Positions 11,061 through 22,249 are shown, counted from the stretch's first letter. The stretch is 64,000 nucleotides of DNA from Glossina fuscipes (GCF_014805625.2 NW_023998569.1:1-64000), one strand, 5' to 3'. Translations and numbers: made by a program. Notes: generated by a model not told the origin, from the sequence alone.

Positions 11061-11354
11061 TTCATGCACCACTTTTAAAATGGTTTCTTTTTCGTTTTTT
11101 ACTAAAAAAAAAGGAGAAATTTCGATCAAATGCCTGGCAACTGACGCGCGCGAGATCGTACGCTTTTGATTGTCCTATTGCTTAAATTTTTCTTATCGTT
11201 TTATACGCGTTTAAAGCTAAGTATTTGTAAAAATATAAAAGTAGTAAAGGTGTAAAAGTGTAAGAATTACATTAATTACATTAAAATTTTATGATTTTCA
11301 TTTTGGTTCTTGCGATTAGCACTGTGCTCGCAATAATAAATCTCTTTCGAGATT

Positions 11355-11376
11355 TTAACACCACAGTTGGTGTTAA
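11355..11376. repeat. Perfect stem-loop, 9-base arms
   Basis: TTAACACCA, loop CAGT, then TGGTGTTAA. It lies about 290 bases upstream of the second LINE's ORF1 and may belong to its 5' region; function unknown. Confidence 0.6.
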
Positions 11377-11690
11377 CAGCTTTTTTCTTGGCTTGTTTAC
11401 CGTTGCTGCAGTAGTGTAAATTTTACGTGTAATTTAAGAGATAATTTTTCTGATTTTTATTCTCTCTTTTTTTCGTGCTTCCAGTTTGGTTTTGCTTTCT
11501 CTTGTTCTTTTGCTTTGTTACAGTGACAACGTAACGGAGAAGTTTTCTTAAATTTCTTAAATTTGTAGATAAATTTAGTGTTGTGGATTCTTTTGAATTT
11601 GTTCTTTTTGTCCTAATAACTCTTTTTTCTCTTTGTTGACTTGACATGGAGTGCTTATATACACCATGTTGCGTAAAAATAGGCCCGGAA

Positions 11691-11760
11691 TCTATCTTCG
11701 AATTCTGGCAAATTAAAGGAGAAGTAAACAATCTATCTTTGAATTCTGGCAAATTAAAGG
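11691..11760. repeat. Two 29-base direct repeats, 41-base period
   Basis: TCTATCTTCGAATTCTGGCA plus AATTAAAGG at 11691-11719 recurs at 11732-11760 with one difference. The 33 bases 11696-11728 reappear exactly as the reverse complement at 61241-61273, so this is also a dispersed repeat. Confidence 0.85.
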
Positions 11761-11768
11761 CTTTGGTT

Positions 11769-12296
11769 ATGCAAAGTTTGCTGGTATTCTCGGCCGTGCT
11801 GCTGACGCCGTCGCTGAAAGAGAAAAATAAATTATCCTCTCCCCTTGGCTGTTCGAATGTGAACGTTGGTCACAAGACTGGGCAAGTCGCACAAGCTGCT
11901 GGTGCCAGAACGATAACGCCATCTCTATTCTCCATAACTCTAAACTCTCCAACCGTGAACCCTCCTGTTCCAAGTTATGACATTTGCTTGACGGCAGTTC
12001 CTCCCAGAAAAGCAATATTTGTGTCAAGACTGGTACCTGAAACATCGGTGGATAACATAAAAAGTTATCTGACGGCGAAAGTCCTATCAGTCAACTTAAA
12101 GCGCGTTAGAATTTGGGAAATAGCTCCTTTTCAATCTAGGGCAATCTCTTCTTTTAAAATACTAGTTACGACTGACAACAGTGATATGTTGTCAAACAAA
12201 CCACTGTGGCCAGTAGGATCTCTAATTAAGGAATTTATCCCTCGAGATGGTCCCCGTAAGACCAAAGCAATAGTCCTGTCGCCTTCAAAAAACTAA
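11769..12296 (+). pseudogene. LINE ORF1 C-terminal part, RRM-like
   Basis: The open frame runs to TAA 12294-12296. The ATG at 11769 is only a candidate start; the frame is open further left but its sequence there is repeat-derived. The last ~100 residues (AIFVSRLVPETSVDNIKSYL ... SSFKILV ... PLWPVGSLIKEF) match the pattern found at the C-terminus of CR1/jockey-group ORF1 proteins, an RNA-binding fold. The N-terminal zinc-finger or PHD-like part is missing or out of frame. The stop codon is followed at once by the ORF2 ATG (TAA then ATG at 12297). Confidence 0.65.
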
Positions 12297-13996
12297 ATGT
12301 TTCTTCAGGCCCTTTTTCTCATTTATCAAAATGTTAGGGGCCTAAATTCAAAAATTCGTTCCACTTTTCTTAATTCAGTGAGCACGGAGTTTTTCTGTGT
12401 GGCCTTAACTGAAACTTGGCTAAAACCCGATCTTCACCCGACCTTTTTCACAATTCTTTTCAAGTCTTTAGAAATGATCGAGTGAATCGCATTGGTGGTG
12501 GTGTATTAATTGCCATATCTGCGTCAGTCCCGTCCTATTCAATAGAATTTCCCACTTCTCCTAACGTTGAATTTATCGCTATTCGGGTGAAAATGCCTAA
12601 TAAACACCTACTTATAACCTGCTCCTATATTCCTCCAAATTCTGAGATCTGCATTAGCAAGAAGCAGGCTGCCCTCATTTGTGAAGAGGCCAAGCGGTCT
12701 AGACCCACCGATTTGGTCGTTGCATTGGGTGACTTCAACTTGCCTCAAATCACTTGGTGTAACAGTGATAATTCTGGCTGCTTGATTCCTACTTCAACGT
12801 CTGACAGGGCTGTTGCGTATTTTAATGAATTGTTTGATCATAATTTGGTTCAATATACCCGTGCCCCTAATTGTAATGGTACACTGCTTGATCTCTGCTT
12901 TGCCAATTTTCCTGAAATCAACGCAAATTGTTGTCCACCTTTCTTTACCTGAGGTTCCTTATCATCCATCAATGTGCCTATCCTTTCATCATAAGAACGA
13001 AGGTTTGTTGAACTGCCTTAATGTGCCGAATCAAACTTTTTTAAATAAATATTACGATTTTCATAAAATCAATATTGTGTTGCTAAAACATCGTCTTTGA
13101 CATATGAGCCTTGATCTCTCAACCGGAAGTATTGACAGCTTATTGTCATCGTTCTACAATACTTTAAATCTAGCTATTGCTGCATCTCTTCCAATCATGC
13201 AGTGCCGACCTCGAAGCAGGTGCCCCCGTGGTTTAATAAGACAAATATTACAAGAATAGGAAAAACTCGACTATTTCGCTTACTCAGTGGCGAGGCATAG
13301 ATTTAACTCCCTCAACCACTATTATTACTGCAGATACCTTCAGTTCATTAAATCCTCTCTTTGATTTCTCGGATGATTTTGAAATCTCAAATCTGTTTGC
13401 TGTGTATTTCCGACGAAACTTTTCGATTTCTAATTTCGATTTATCAGCAAACTACCCATATCCTATAACTAACTTGGTTTCAATTCCTTGGTTTTATAAA
13501 AAGGTGGTCCAAAGAGCTTGACGATCCCTACATAACGAAAAGGCTGTACATGTGTTTGGTTAGACCCATACTCGATTTTGCCTCCGTTGTGTGGTCTCCT
13601 TCATATAGGTGCTATGTAGATTCAATTGAATCTGTTCAAAAGCAATTCTTGCTGTTTGCTCTTAGAAATTTGGGTTGGAATCTGATTGCCTCTCTTCCTC
13701 CCTATGAAAATAGGTTGCTTCTGTTATCCTTACCGTCTCTTGAGAAACGTAGGTTTGTTCTTGGCGTTTCCTTTGTAATCAAAGTAATAAATGGTGCTAT
13801 TGACTCACCTTCATTACTTGGTGAGGTATGCTTTAATGTCACTAACCGCTTCTCTAGGCACTTTATCTTGGTTAAGCTTAGTCAGTATAAATATAATTAT
13901 GAGCTGTTTAATCTGCTCAGAGTTGTTTGCAAGAAGCTAAATGACGTCTATCACTTATTCTCATTATCGGACTCTTTAAAGTCGTACTTAAACTAG
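12297..13996 (+). pseudogene. LINE ORF2 remnant: endonuclease and RT C-terminus
   Basis: Starts at ATG 12297, directly after the ORF1 stop. Endonuclease motifs: YQNVRGLNSK and LTETWL in the first frame; after a shift near 12450, GGGVLIAI, CSYIPPN, ALGDFNLPQITW and LLDLCF; after another near 12915, PYHPSM. A linker follows with PPWFNK (about 13225) and YYYCRYLQFIKSSL (about 13318-13360), then DFEISNLFAVYFRRNF (about 13377-13424). RT motifs 1-7 are absent. The sequence resumes at LGFIKRWSKELDDPY (13487-13531) and LVRPILDFASVVWSP, continuing to TAA 13994-13996 as the thumb/C-terminal region (...LPPYENRLLLLSLPSLEKRR...). Confidence 0.75.
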
Positions 13997-14008
13997 TTTT
14001 TAACCTTT

Positions 14009-14034
14009 GTAAGGAAGCCATTTTGCTTCCTTAC
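14009..14034. repeat. 3' hairpin of the second LINE
   Basis: Perfect 10-base arms GTAAGGAAGC and GCTTCCTTAC around CATTTT, 13 bases after the ORF2 stop. Its position fits a 3' recognition structure of LINE RNA, which is an inference. Confidence 0.6.
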
Positions 14035-14149
14035 GGAATACAAGTCCGTCCGCCTGAAATAGCTATCCACAGCGAACCACCTGACAGTCCGAGCTGTCTG
14101 TAAACGGCTGTCCAGACAGGGTAATAAAGCATGAACAACCTCCTCCAGC

Positions 14150-14560
14150 ATAAGTCAAGAACTCAAATGTATAAAAGCATAGATTTAAGAACTCAATAGG
14201 TATAAAAGCATGAGTCAAGAACTCAAATGTATAAACCCGTAGATTCAAGAACTCAATAGGTATACAAGCAGGATTAAGAACTCAAATGTAAGAAGGGCTA
14301 AGTAAAAACTCAAAAGTATAAACACAAGTAAGAACTCAAAATGCTTAACAGCAGATATAAGTATTCAAATGTAAATAAGTAGGCAAATGCAAATAAGTAT
14401 TCAAATGTAAATAAGTATTCAAATGAAGAGAAGAACTCAAAGGGAAATTAGAATTCAAATGTGAATAAGAACTCAAATGTAAATAAGTACTCAATAAGAT
14501 CTCAAATGTAAATAAGAACCCAAATGTAAATGAGAATTCAAATGTGGAAAGCATAGGTTT
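14150..14560. repeat. Nested tandem array, 60-base then 18-base period
   Basis: Blocks starting AGTCAAGAACTCAAATGTAT repeat with exact 60-base spacing at 14153 and 14213, and degenerate at 14273. Each holds two ~30-base halves (AACTCAAATGTATAAA and AACTCAATAGGTATA). From about 14360 the array becomes an 18-base repeat (GTATTCAAATGTAAATAA). The long minus-strand reading frame here (14345-14665) is a by-product of the repeat. Confidence 0.85.
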
Positions 14561-14679
14561 AAGAACCCAATCTGTATTAAAACATAAGTATAAGAACACA
14601 ACCTGACTTATACAATTAAGTAAAATCGAATCGGTATGAACGCAGTAGAATACACGTACACTCACATGAGCTCAAACAC

Positions 14680-15860
14680 ACACAGAAGCTACAGCAGCAT
14701 TGCACAAAGGTATAGCACCGTTAGGTCACATTGAATCTTCAAATAATGTAGAAAGCTGATAGCACCGTTAGGGCAAACAAAACACGCAGAACTGACCTTA
14801 GGTAGAAAATCTATACATGCAAAACGAACAAACTTCAGCAAAAATCTCTATGTTGTAAAATGCGCAGAATGTGTAGCACCGTTAGGAAAACTTACAGGAG
14901 TAAGTACGTAGATAAGAAAAATAAGAACTTACGACAATGCATAAACTGCATACATAAAATGCACAAAGGCACGATCACACATGCCAAGCACGTAGAAACA
15001 CACAAAGCAAAGCGTGTGCAAACACAAAGGCATAGTAAGGCACAAGCACTCACGTACCTAACGGTGGTTGAATCACGCGATTTGGTACCTGGGTGTCTGT
15101 TGAGCGGACATTTAAACAAGCATAATGATAAGCTAGACGTAAGTTGGTATTAAGTTATGTATAAGCAGGATCCTGCAAGCCGTAACTAACCGTAACTAGG
15201 TTGCGACTGCAGCCAACCTAAGATAAGCATACACACAAGCACAGTACCTCAAGGCATATGTAAACACATAGAACATGTTGGCAAGAGGGGAAGCGAGCGG
15301 GACTTCAGCTATAAAAGAGCAGCTCGGCACACAGATTCTTTCAATTTGATGCCATAGCTGCCTAAGGTAAGTGCGGACAGACAATTTGGCAAGTCAACCT
15401 TTTTCTTTACTATTTTATTCTGACTTACGGATAGGGGATGTGCTGACTTAGCTGTTAGTCGCCATCTCTGAAAGACTGGGGAACACCTTTTTTGGCACTT
15501 ATACACGAATGACCAACCTAAGACAAACCGCCGGCCCCGAGAGCCATGGCAGCTCTGACACTGGGAACGTTTCTGTTTTTCTGGAGCGCCGCGGTAATTC
15601 GACGAAAGCAATAACAGTAACAATAAATAAATCGAGCACCACGTGTAAGCCACAGCAGAAGTCGGGTCACCTCGCTGGTTCCTTTCCTTGCCATAGCCAG
15701 CTTCTACACATCGCTGTACTTCTCTCCAGTAAAAAGGAAATAATAAATAAAGGAATTGTACACTATTCCCCCCGAAGGTCCGGATTATTTTTATTCTATA
15801 TTTTCTTGCAACGTACCTTGAAGTGGCTGAGTTATAACCCGCCCAAGAAAACCCGTTACA
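14680..15860 (+). repeat. LTR-like repeat, copy A
   Basis: Aligns along its length with 21074-22228. Shared landmarks: GCACCGTTAGG, ACACATGCCAAGCA, CACGCGATTTGGTACCTGGG (15075), GGATAGGGGATGTGCTG (15431), GTCACCTCGCTGGTTCC (15664), CCGAAGGTCCGGA (15772), and a common right end at GTTACA (15860). It holds a TATA box, a splice-donor-like site and AATAAA motifs in an order consistent with an LTR (U3, R, U5). No coding region or primer-binding site is seen next to it, so it would be a solo LTR or a non-autonomous element. The left edge is unclear because of the adjacent tandem array. Confidence 0.5.
15310..15317 (+). promoter_or_regulatory. TATA box inside repeat copy A
   Basis: TATAAAAG in a locally GC-richer setting, about 50 bases before a GTAAGT splice-donor-like site at 15367. 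Copy B lacks this segment but has a different TATATAAG at about 22123. It may be the promoter of the element. Confidence 0.4.
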
Positions 15861-18339
15861 CCTTAAAAAGTCGTTACGATTCGAACATGAATTTTATTAT
15901 CGGTTGCCTGGCTTACGCATGTTTGCGGTGGCTTAGGGGTTCATTTGGAATTTGGTCCTGTACCGGTTGTAAGTGTGGCTCTATGCTGGTTGTGTACATG
16001 CTTTTTTTCTTTTTTTTTCCCCCATCTTATTTGCTTTATTGTACTTACACTAAGTTTTATTATTAATTAATATAAGTTTTGCTTTAAGTGCCAATTTAAC
16101 TCGACTGTTATTTGTTTAGTTTCTTGTATAAGTAGAGTTAAAAAATAAATGAATAAATAAATAAGTAAAAAATAAAATAAAAAATAAAAATTTACCTATC
16201 GGCATCAAGGGATTGTTATTTTTAAATATGATGTTTTGTAATTTTCGCAAAAATCCGCTTGTATGAAATGTTTTCCATAAAAGTTTCTTCTTTATAACCT
16301 TTAATAATGATTTTAAATTATCTAATTTTTTTTCGCACGCAGAGTCGCATTTAAGGATTTGCATTATCTAATTTTTCGCATGCATATGTTCATTCTTATA
16401 TAATAAAATTTGATTTGGCCCCAGCCGAATATCTCTTTCTTATCCATCTTTGGATGAGCTTGTGTTATTAATAATATTGAAAAAAAAGAAAGAACTTTTT
16501 AAAAAGGAACAAACAGTAAGAATGGTAAGAAGTAACGATTATAACGTCTAACAATGGAAATAAATAAAGACAAGTTATGATGATTCAGATCGGACCATTT
16601 CTTCAACCACTTCTCTTATTTTGAAAAATCTTCATATGAGTAACTTTACTAAACGAAATGATATGTGGTATTTAATAGTGGGCCGGCTATAATGTTTTTA
16701 CTGGTTTTCTTTCATCTCGACCACGTAACCAAGGATAGAGGACCACAAAATATACGTATTTCTAGAAAAAATATTAAACCTACAACGGATAGAAACACAA
16801 GATTAAGTCTAGAGATAACTTTCAAAGTTATAGAACTATGTCCTACACAGTATTCAAAATTAGATAATGCAAATCCTTAAATACATTTTCTACGCTGACG
16901 TCTACACCTGAACCTAAAAAAAAAAGATTTAAAGCTAATAAGTAATTTCTAGATACTCTCTATTGAGTTTACAGGTTTAATGACCTTTGATAAATATTTA
17001 TAGCAAATTTTCCGTGAATATTTTGAACGGATTGTAAGCAATTACAATAAGAAGTTCGTTCGATTGATAATCTATGGTAAAAACAGATAACTCCGGATAA
17101 TTGGTTGTGCCATTTAAAGATTTTTTCGTATATAGTTTAAAGTCATCGTTAATTTCCGATTCATTAGGTCTGCTTCGGTAATTTAACTGTTGGTATTCCC
17201 TCTCCGTAAGGACGCAAGGAATTGATTCGATTCTTTTAGCCGTATGCAAAATAAATGAAAATGATTAAGCTAACATTGTCTTCAAACTGTTCCGTGTAAA
17301 TTTTCGTCAAAATAACGAGACTTATTTACAAATTGAATGACCAGGATTGACAGGACACATCCTATCCGTTTATTTGCATTCTCTTACAGTCATCTTCGTT
17401 ATAAGACAGGTTTATCTTTCCTAATAAGGTTTAATATGTTCCAAATGTTCGCAATCGTTACATGACCGCTGCGAGTTACTCGGGGCTTGCGGCTTTTTTT
17501 TACTTCAGGAATAATTAATATTACTTACACTTGAATCGGAATAAGACCATTGTGTTGAAGAGCTCCTTCGAGTGTATTTACTTTCGTATTCACTATGCAT
17601 GCAGGAGTGCGACTGCAATTAAAATGCCTTAACTTTATTTCTGGCAGCAATTAGTAGAAGCAGGCTAGAGACAAATATGAATTAGGGAAGTTGTCGTCCG
17701 AGTGCAAATCTTTAACTTCTGATTTCAAAATGAAAATAAATATGGCCGCAAACTTGTTAAAATATTACGGAAATTCATGCCGTCATCGGCTAGAACCTTT
17801 TTGAAGATCTTGAGTTTTATTGCAATAAATCTCACTGATCGTAAGTTGAAGAATTCTTGCTTTCATCGGCGTAAAGTTCAAGATGATTTTTATGTCTATC
17901 TACTATATATATGTATATAAACTTTACAGGTAAAGGACATTTGTGGGTGCTGCATTGAATTTACTTGACAAAGTGACAAAAGTGTTTTCTAAAATACATT
18001 ATTGATACAACTACATATTCAAAATGATGAATTTCGAAGAGGAAATCCGACAAGAACGGATGGACCGACCACGACGTATGTATGTATTCGTGATAGACAG
18101 TTATTTGATTAAGTTATATCGTATTAAATCGAACATAACCGAAGAAAGGCGTATCGTCGTGATTGTTATTTTCTCGATAGTAAAAAGTTATTAATTAAAA
18201 TAGAATCTTACTGAGTTGGGTTACAATGCAGCGTGATGATTTCCAATGAGTTACTTAAGTGGTACGTCAATATGAAGTAAACGCCACTGATTTGTTCTAC
18301 TTGTCGCATAGGGGTTTTCTTGGAAAAGATTAAATCGCA
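15861..18339. other. Desert with one unassigned minus-strand frame
   Basis: No recognised gene. A short duplication of a TTATCTAATTTTTTCGCA-like segment lies at 16318-16385. An unassigned minus-strand frame at 16998-17249 is listed separately. Confidence 0.4.
16998..17249 (-). CDS. Unassigned minus-strand open frame, 83 codons
   Basis: Mixed composition not obviously derived from simple repeats (for example YQQLNYRSRPNESEINDD and YPELSVFTIDYQ). I recognise no family and see no clear splice sites or promoter. It could be a fragment of an unrecognised transposon protein or a chance frame. Confidence 0.15.
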   Translation of the reverse strand: MHTAKRIESIPCVLTEREYQQLNYRSRPNESEINDDFKLYTKKSLNGTTNYPELSVFTIDYQSNELLIVIAYNPFKIFTENLL

Positions 18340-19760
18340 GATGGACAGACGTGCCGACGCATATGCTTAGGTACGTTCCAAATTTGAAACTTCTTAATAA
18401 TCTTTTATGGGGTGTTTGAAGGTTGTTTCTGCGCCTTATGAAGATATTAAAAAAAGATCTAAATTATGATAAACTATAATGCTGGGTGGGCGTGGTCAAT
18501 TTTTCCCACTTTGTGCAGGTACTAGAGCACGGCCCATAAAATATACGTTCAAGTTTTTGTACGTTTATCTGCTATGGTTATGAGTAAAGCAGCAAGTTGA
18601 ATTCCTTTTGAAAAATATAGGTGTTCTTACTTTCCGTGGTACTGTGGGTGTGTCTTTTGACGGGTTTGGCCCATTTTCAGTACCAACCTGCGTGCAAGAA
18701 CTTGCAACGCTTCTGCAAATATCGATAGTTTCATTTTAGCGGCCATGAGAATGTTCACAACAAACATTAGACTGACGGACAGACGGACAGACAGACAAAT
18801 CGGATCCACATATCCATTTAGAATTTTATGCTGATCAAGAATATATATGCTTTGTCGGGTCTCCAATCCTTCTTTCTGGGCGTTGCAAACTTAATGGAGT
18901 GGGCGCGGTTGATTTTTTTCTATTTTTAGAACAAAAGGCGAAACTTATATGGTGTATGTGTTGTACGTTAAGAATAACAAGCAAAAAACACGAAAAACAA
19001 AGGTGTTCACAGTTTATGTTATGTAGAGCTTATGGGCGTTGTAGCGATATGTTCAGTTTTGCGAGAGCGCTTCCCAAAGGTACGACAGTTTCGCAGACGG
19101 TTGGATGGACAGACGAATAGATAGACGGACATGCTTAGGTCCATTCCGAATGTGAAACTGACCCAGAATTTACATACATAGAAGGGTTTTGAAAAAGAAA
19201 TGAGGAGAATAAAATTAAGTAGGCATGGTCATTTTTTTTCCCGTTTTGTAGAAGTACTATGGCATCGCCTATAGAATATATGGTTAAATTTTTGTAGTTT
19301 TATCCGTTGCAGTTTATAGGTAATGAGCAAAAAATCAATTTTTTATTCCTTTTGAAAGGCAGCTGTGACCTCGGGTTACGTAACACGACATGCGTGTTCC
19401 TCGACCGAGTTGACCCATTTTCAATGTCAACCTGCGCACAAGAACTTTCAATATTTCTGACAAATTTACGGTCGATAAATGTATTTTTGCGGTCAGAAGA
19501 ATGTTTATAACAGACACTACACACACGAACATAAATCAGAATTCACAATTTACTACTACGTTGCAAATGTTTCGACAGAATGAATACAGCTCGCATGTTT
19601 CGGTAATGGTTGTAAAGAAAAAAATAAAACTGTTGTGTTTTGAAATGGTGTGGGTGAAAATCAGCTGAAAATCATCCAGAGTCTGGAATGCTTCAATAGA
19701 AATCAGTCGACCTTGACTGAACCAATTGTGAATGCACTGAATACTCCCCCTTATAAATTA
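18340..19760 (+). repeat. Tandemly duplicated dispersed repeat (GGACAGACGGACATG family)
   Basis: At least two long units about 730 bases apart. GTGGTCAATTTTTCCCACTT at about 18491 corresponds to ATGGTCATTTTTTTTCCCG at about 19226, followed in both by AGTACTA...ATATA...TTTTTGTA and TTCCTTTTGAAA. TGCGTGCAAGAACTT (18689) corresponds to TGCGCACAAGAACTT (19432). The units end in GGACAGACGGACA-type runs (18781, 19106) followed by TGCTTAGGTNCNTTCC. No protein is encoded. A reverse-complemented copy is at 22250-22560. Confidence 0.7.
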
Positions 19761-21073
19761 AGACGAGCATAGTGAAACAATGGTGCAGTGCTTTTTGTTG
19801 TAAAAAATTTTGCTTCGCAATCCAGTATTACGATTTCTCATGTTTTGAACTTGTTTATATAGCACCGTGTTACAGGATGGCGCTGCTTAAGTGGCTCCGA
19901 GGCATTACGTATCTGGGCAAGCAAAATACGTTTCAGTGAAATTTTCATACATCGTTCTGCGGAACCCTTCGTTGCGTGACTATTTCATTACTATGGCTTC
20001 GTTTATTCAATCAATAATTGATGGCATTCGTAAAATCCGTTTTGCTAGTAAAATCTAATTAAATCAATCATTTTTATATTTCTTATCTGTAGCTAGTAGG
20101 GATCCTGTCTACGGGGGAAAGCAACTGTAAATTTTCTATCCATTTTTTTTTTTAAATGAACTTCCTGTGCCAACTGAATTCTTGTTTGATAGCTGCAGTT
20201 TCACTTGTCTTGGTTTCTACGTCCCCCCATACTCTCCTCATTAGATTTTTTTACAAATTTTATTTGTATTTATATCCATTTAACATCTCTAAATAAACGT
20301 ACATTTGTAATACGTCCATTATGTTGATAGGTGGCTGAGCGCGTCTCGAAACTTTTGATGCTTCAGTTACGAAATTAAAACCATGGAGCGAAATTTGTAA
20401 TGTTGATTATGAGTTCGGCTATCTTCTCTGTCATTTCGCAAACCGTAGAATGTAAAGCATGCAACTCTCTCTTTGACGTATGCAGCAAAAGACGTTCTTT
20501 CAACCACAGAATAATTCTAAGGTCCAACGCTAGGTTCATAGCCTTAGAGAAAAAGTAGAAATAAGAAATGTATTGCAATTAAAAAACATATGTCGGATAA
20601 CATGCTTCAAAAGTTGAAAGTTGAAGCTGCAAGCAACGGAACCGACTTTCCACCGACTTTCATTTTTTTCATTCGAATCTTAACAACAACGTTGCGAAGA
20701 GAGGTACCTAAGATATTGAATGTATTCTTTTTTTTAAATCAAATTTGGATCAGTTACGCTGGTCACCCCTGGTGCCTCGATTGTTATTTGTTTTGTTATA
20801 TTTCAAAAGTAATATTTTTATTAAATGCTTAAATACATGCTGAATAACATCTTCGAATACTGTTATTCCCTTACTTATGCATCCATTCAAAAAAAAATTC
20901 TCAAGGAAATTTTTTGTTTAGATTATTGCAGTGGGAAGGAGCGGCGGAAGACTCTCTTAATTTTTATTATTGATGACTTATTATTACTTTTCACTTATGT
21001 AGATTTTGCAAAACCATTGCATCCGTGCGCTGTTGCTTCATGTACCATTTGTCTATGATCAATTTGTATATAT
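19761..21073. other. Desert between repeat regions
   Basis: No gene or strong repeat recognised; several short AT-rich frames without coding character. Confidence 0.4.
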
Positions 21074-21559
21074 TGTTACACCCATCACTTAGGGGAAAAA
21101 TGCATAAGCACGTACGATCAACGCACCAACGCTCAAAATGTATGAGCACATGCGATCATAGAAAACGCATAAACTGTAGAAACAATGTATAAACGCCGTT
21201 AGGCCATGCAAACATATACGCAGGTATAAATTCGTATGCAAAAAAATGTATAGAAATGTAGGAGCACACATGCCAAGCATATAAGCACACACGTATAAAC
21301 ATGTACAAACACACATAAACAGGAAAAATACACTTACCCTACATAAATGGTCTAACACTACAGAAACGTTTGCGAAGTATTGTACATAGAGGTTAAGAAA
21401 CATACAAGGAAAAAAAACCCGTGTCGAAGATCAATATTGCAAACATTGCACTCACGTACCTATCGGTGAACGAATCACGCGATTTGGTACCTGGGTGTCT
21501 GTTGGGCGGACATTTGAACAAGCATAGTGATAAGCGTTTTTGAATAGTTTTTTTTGTTT

Positions 21560-21760
21560 GACTTCACGGATAGGGGATGTGCTGGCTTAGCTGTTAGTCG
21601 CCATCCCTGAAGGACTTTTCAGGGCTACCGACTTTACGGATAGGGGATGCGCTGGCTTAGCTGTTAGTCGCCGTCCCTGAAGGACCTTGACGACTGCTGA
21701 CCTACGGATAGGCGATGTGCTGGCTTAGCTGTTACTTACCATCCCTGAAAGACGGAGGAA
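21560..21760 (+). repeat. Triplicated 67-70-base block inside copy B
   Basis: CGGATAGGGGATGTGCTGGC, followed by a TTAGCTGTTAGTCGCC-like stretch, starts at 21567, 21637 and 21704 with minor changes. Copy A has a single unit, so the block was amplified after the two copies separated. Confidence 0.85.
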
Positions 21761-21892
21761 CATTTTTTTTGCACATACGAATAGCCGACCAGAGACAAAC
21801 CGTGGGTCCATGAAGCCAAGGCAGCTATGACACGAACAACGCATCCGTTGTTTCTTTTGTAGTAAACCGCGATCTCCAACGACGTGTGAATC

Positions 21893-22044
21893 AAAACCGG
21901 TCATAGACGCCTCAAGTGAGCCAGAACCGCCTAAGTAATCCGTGATAGTACGAGAAAAGTAAAAAACAGCTAACCCCGTGAGCATCGAACCGGTCGTAAA
22001 CGCTCCAATTGAGCTATAACCACCTAGGTAATCCGCGATAGTAC
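21893..22044 (+). repeat. Internal duplication inside copy B
   Basis: AACCGGTCATAGACGC...GTAATCCGTGATAGTACG (about 21894-21955) is repeated as AACCGGTCGTAAACGC...GTAATCCGCGATAGTACG (about 21988-22044). Confidence 0.75.
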
Positions 22045-22249
22045 GCTCGTCGTGTCACCTCGCTAGTTCCTTGCCAACCCTCTACAAAACCACTTGTAAT
22101 CTCGCATACGAATAAAGGACTATATAAGAACATCCCCGAAGGTCCGGAACATTTTGTTTCATATAAATTGTCTTGCAACGAACCTTGGAGTGGCTGAGTT
22201 TCTACCCTGTCCAAGAAGACTCGTTACACTATACTAAATAAAGGTACAA

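Larger units (their letters stand above)
11640..14034 (+). mobile_element. Decayed CR1/jockey-group LINE, RT core deleted
   Basis: A second non-LTR retrotransposon, unrelated in detail to the first. It retains the C-terminal part of a gag-like ORF1, an AP-endonuclease, the endonuclease-RT linker and the RT thumb/C-terminal region. It lacks all central RT motifs including YADD, so a deletion removed them between about 13440 and 13480. The 5' limit is uncertain (the stem-loop at 11355 may be inside). The 3' end is taken at a GTAAGGAAGC/GCTTCCTTAC hairpin (14009-14034). No poly(A) or target duplication was found. No RNase H is seen, consistent with the CR1/jockey group. Confidence 0.75.
21074..22228 (+). 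repeat. LTR-like repeat, copy B
   Basis: Best-bounded copy of the family at 14680-15860: it begins TGTTACACCC and ends CGTTACA, the TG...CA form of LTRs. It contains CACGCGATTTGGTACCTGGG (21477), the GGATAGGGGATG block amplified three times (from 21567), a second internal duplication (21893-22044), AATAAA plus TATATAAG (about 22112-22130) and CCGAAGGTCCGGA (22137). The flanking bases do not give a clean target duplication. No adjacent internal retroviral-type coding region is seen, so a solo LTR is the simplest reading. Confidence 0.5.

Noticed and set aside
10869..11129. Minus-strand Arg/Gly-rich 86-codon frame across the GC-rich island.
   Set aside because: Composition follows directly from the purine-rich strand; other frames are equally open; no RGG-protein context or splice signals.
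14345..14665. 106-codon minus-strand frame with a YLHLNTYLHL-type repeat.
   Set aside because: It is the translation of the 18-base tandem repeat, not an independent protein.
15881..15900. GATTCGAAC resembling a tRNA B box.
   Set aside because: No matching A box or cloverleaf could be formed with flanking sequence.
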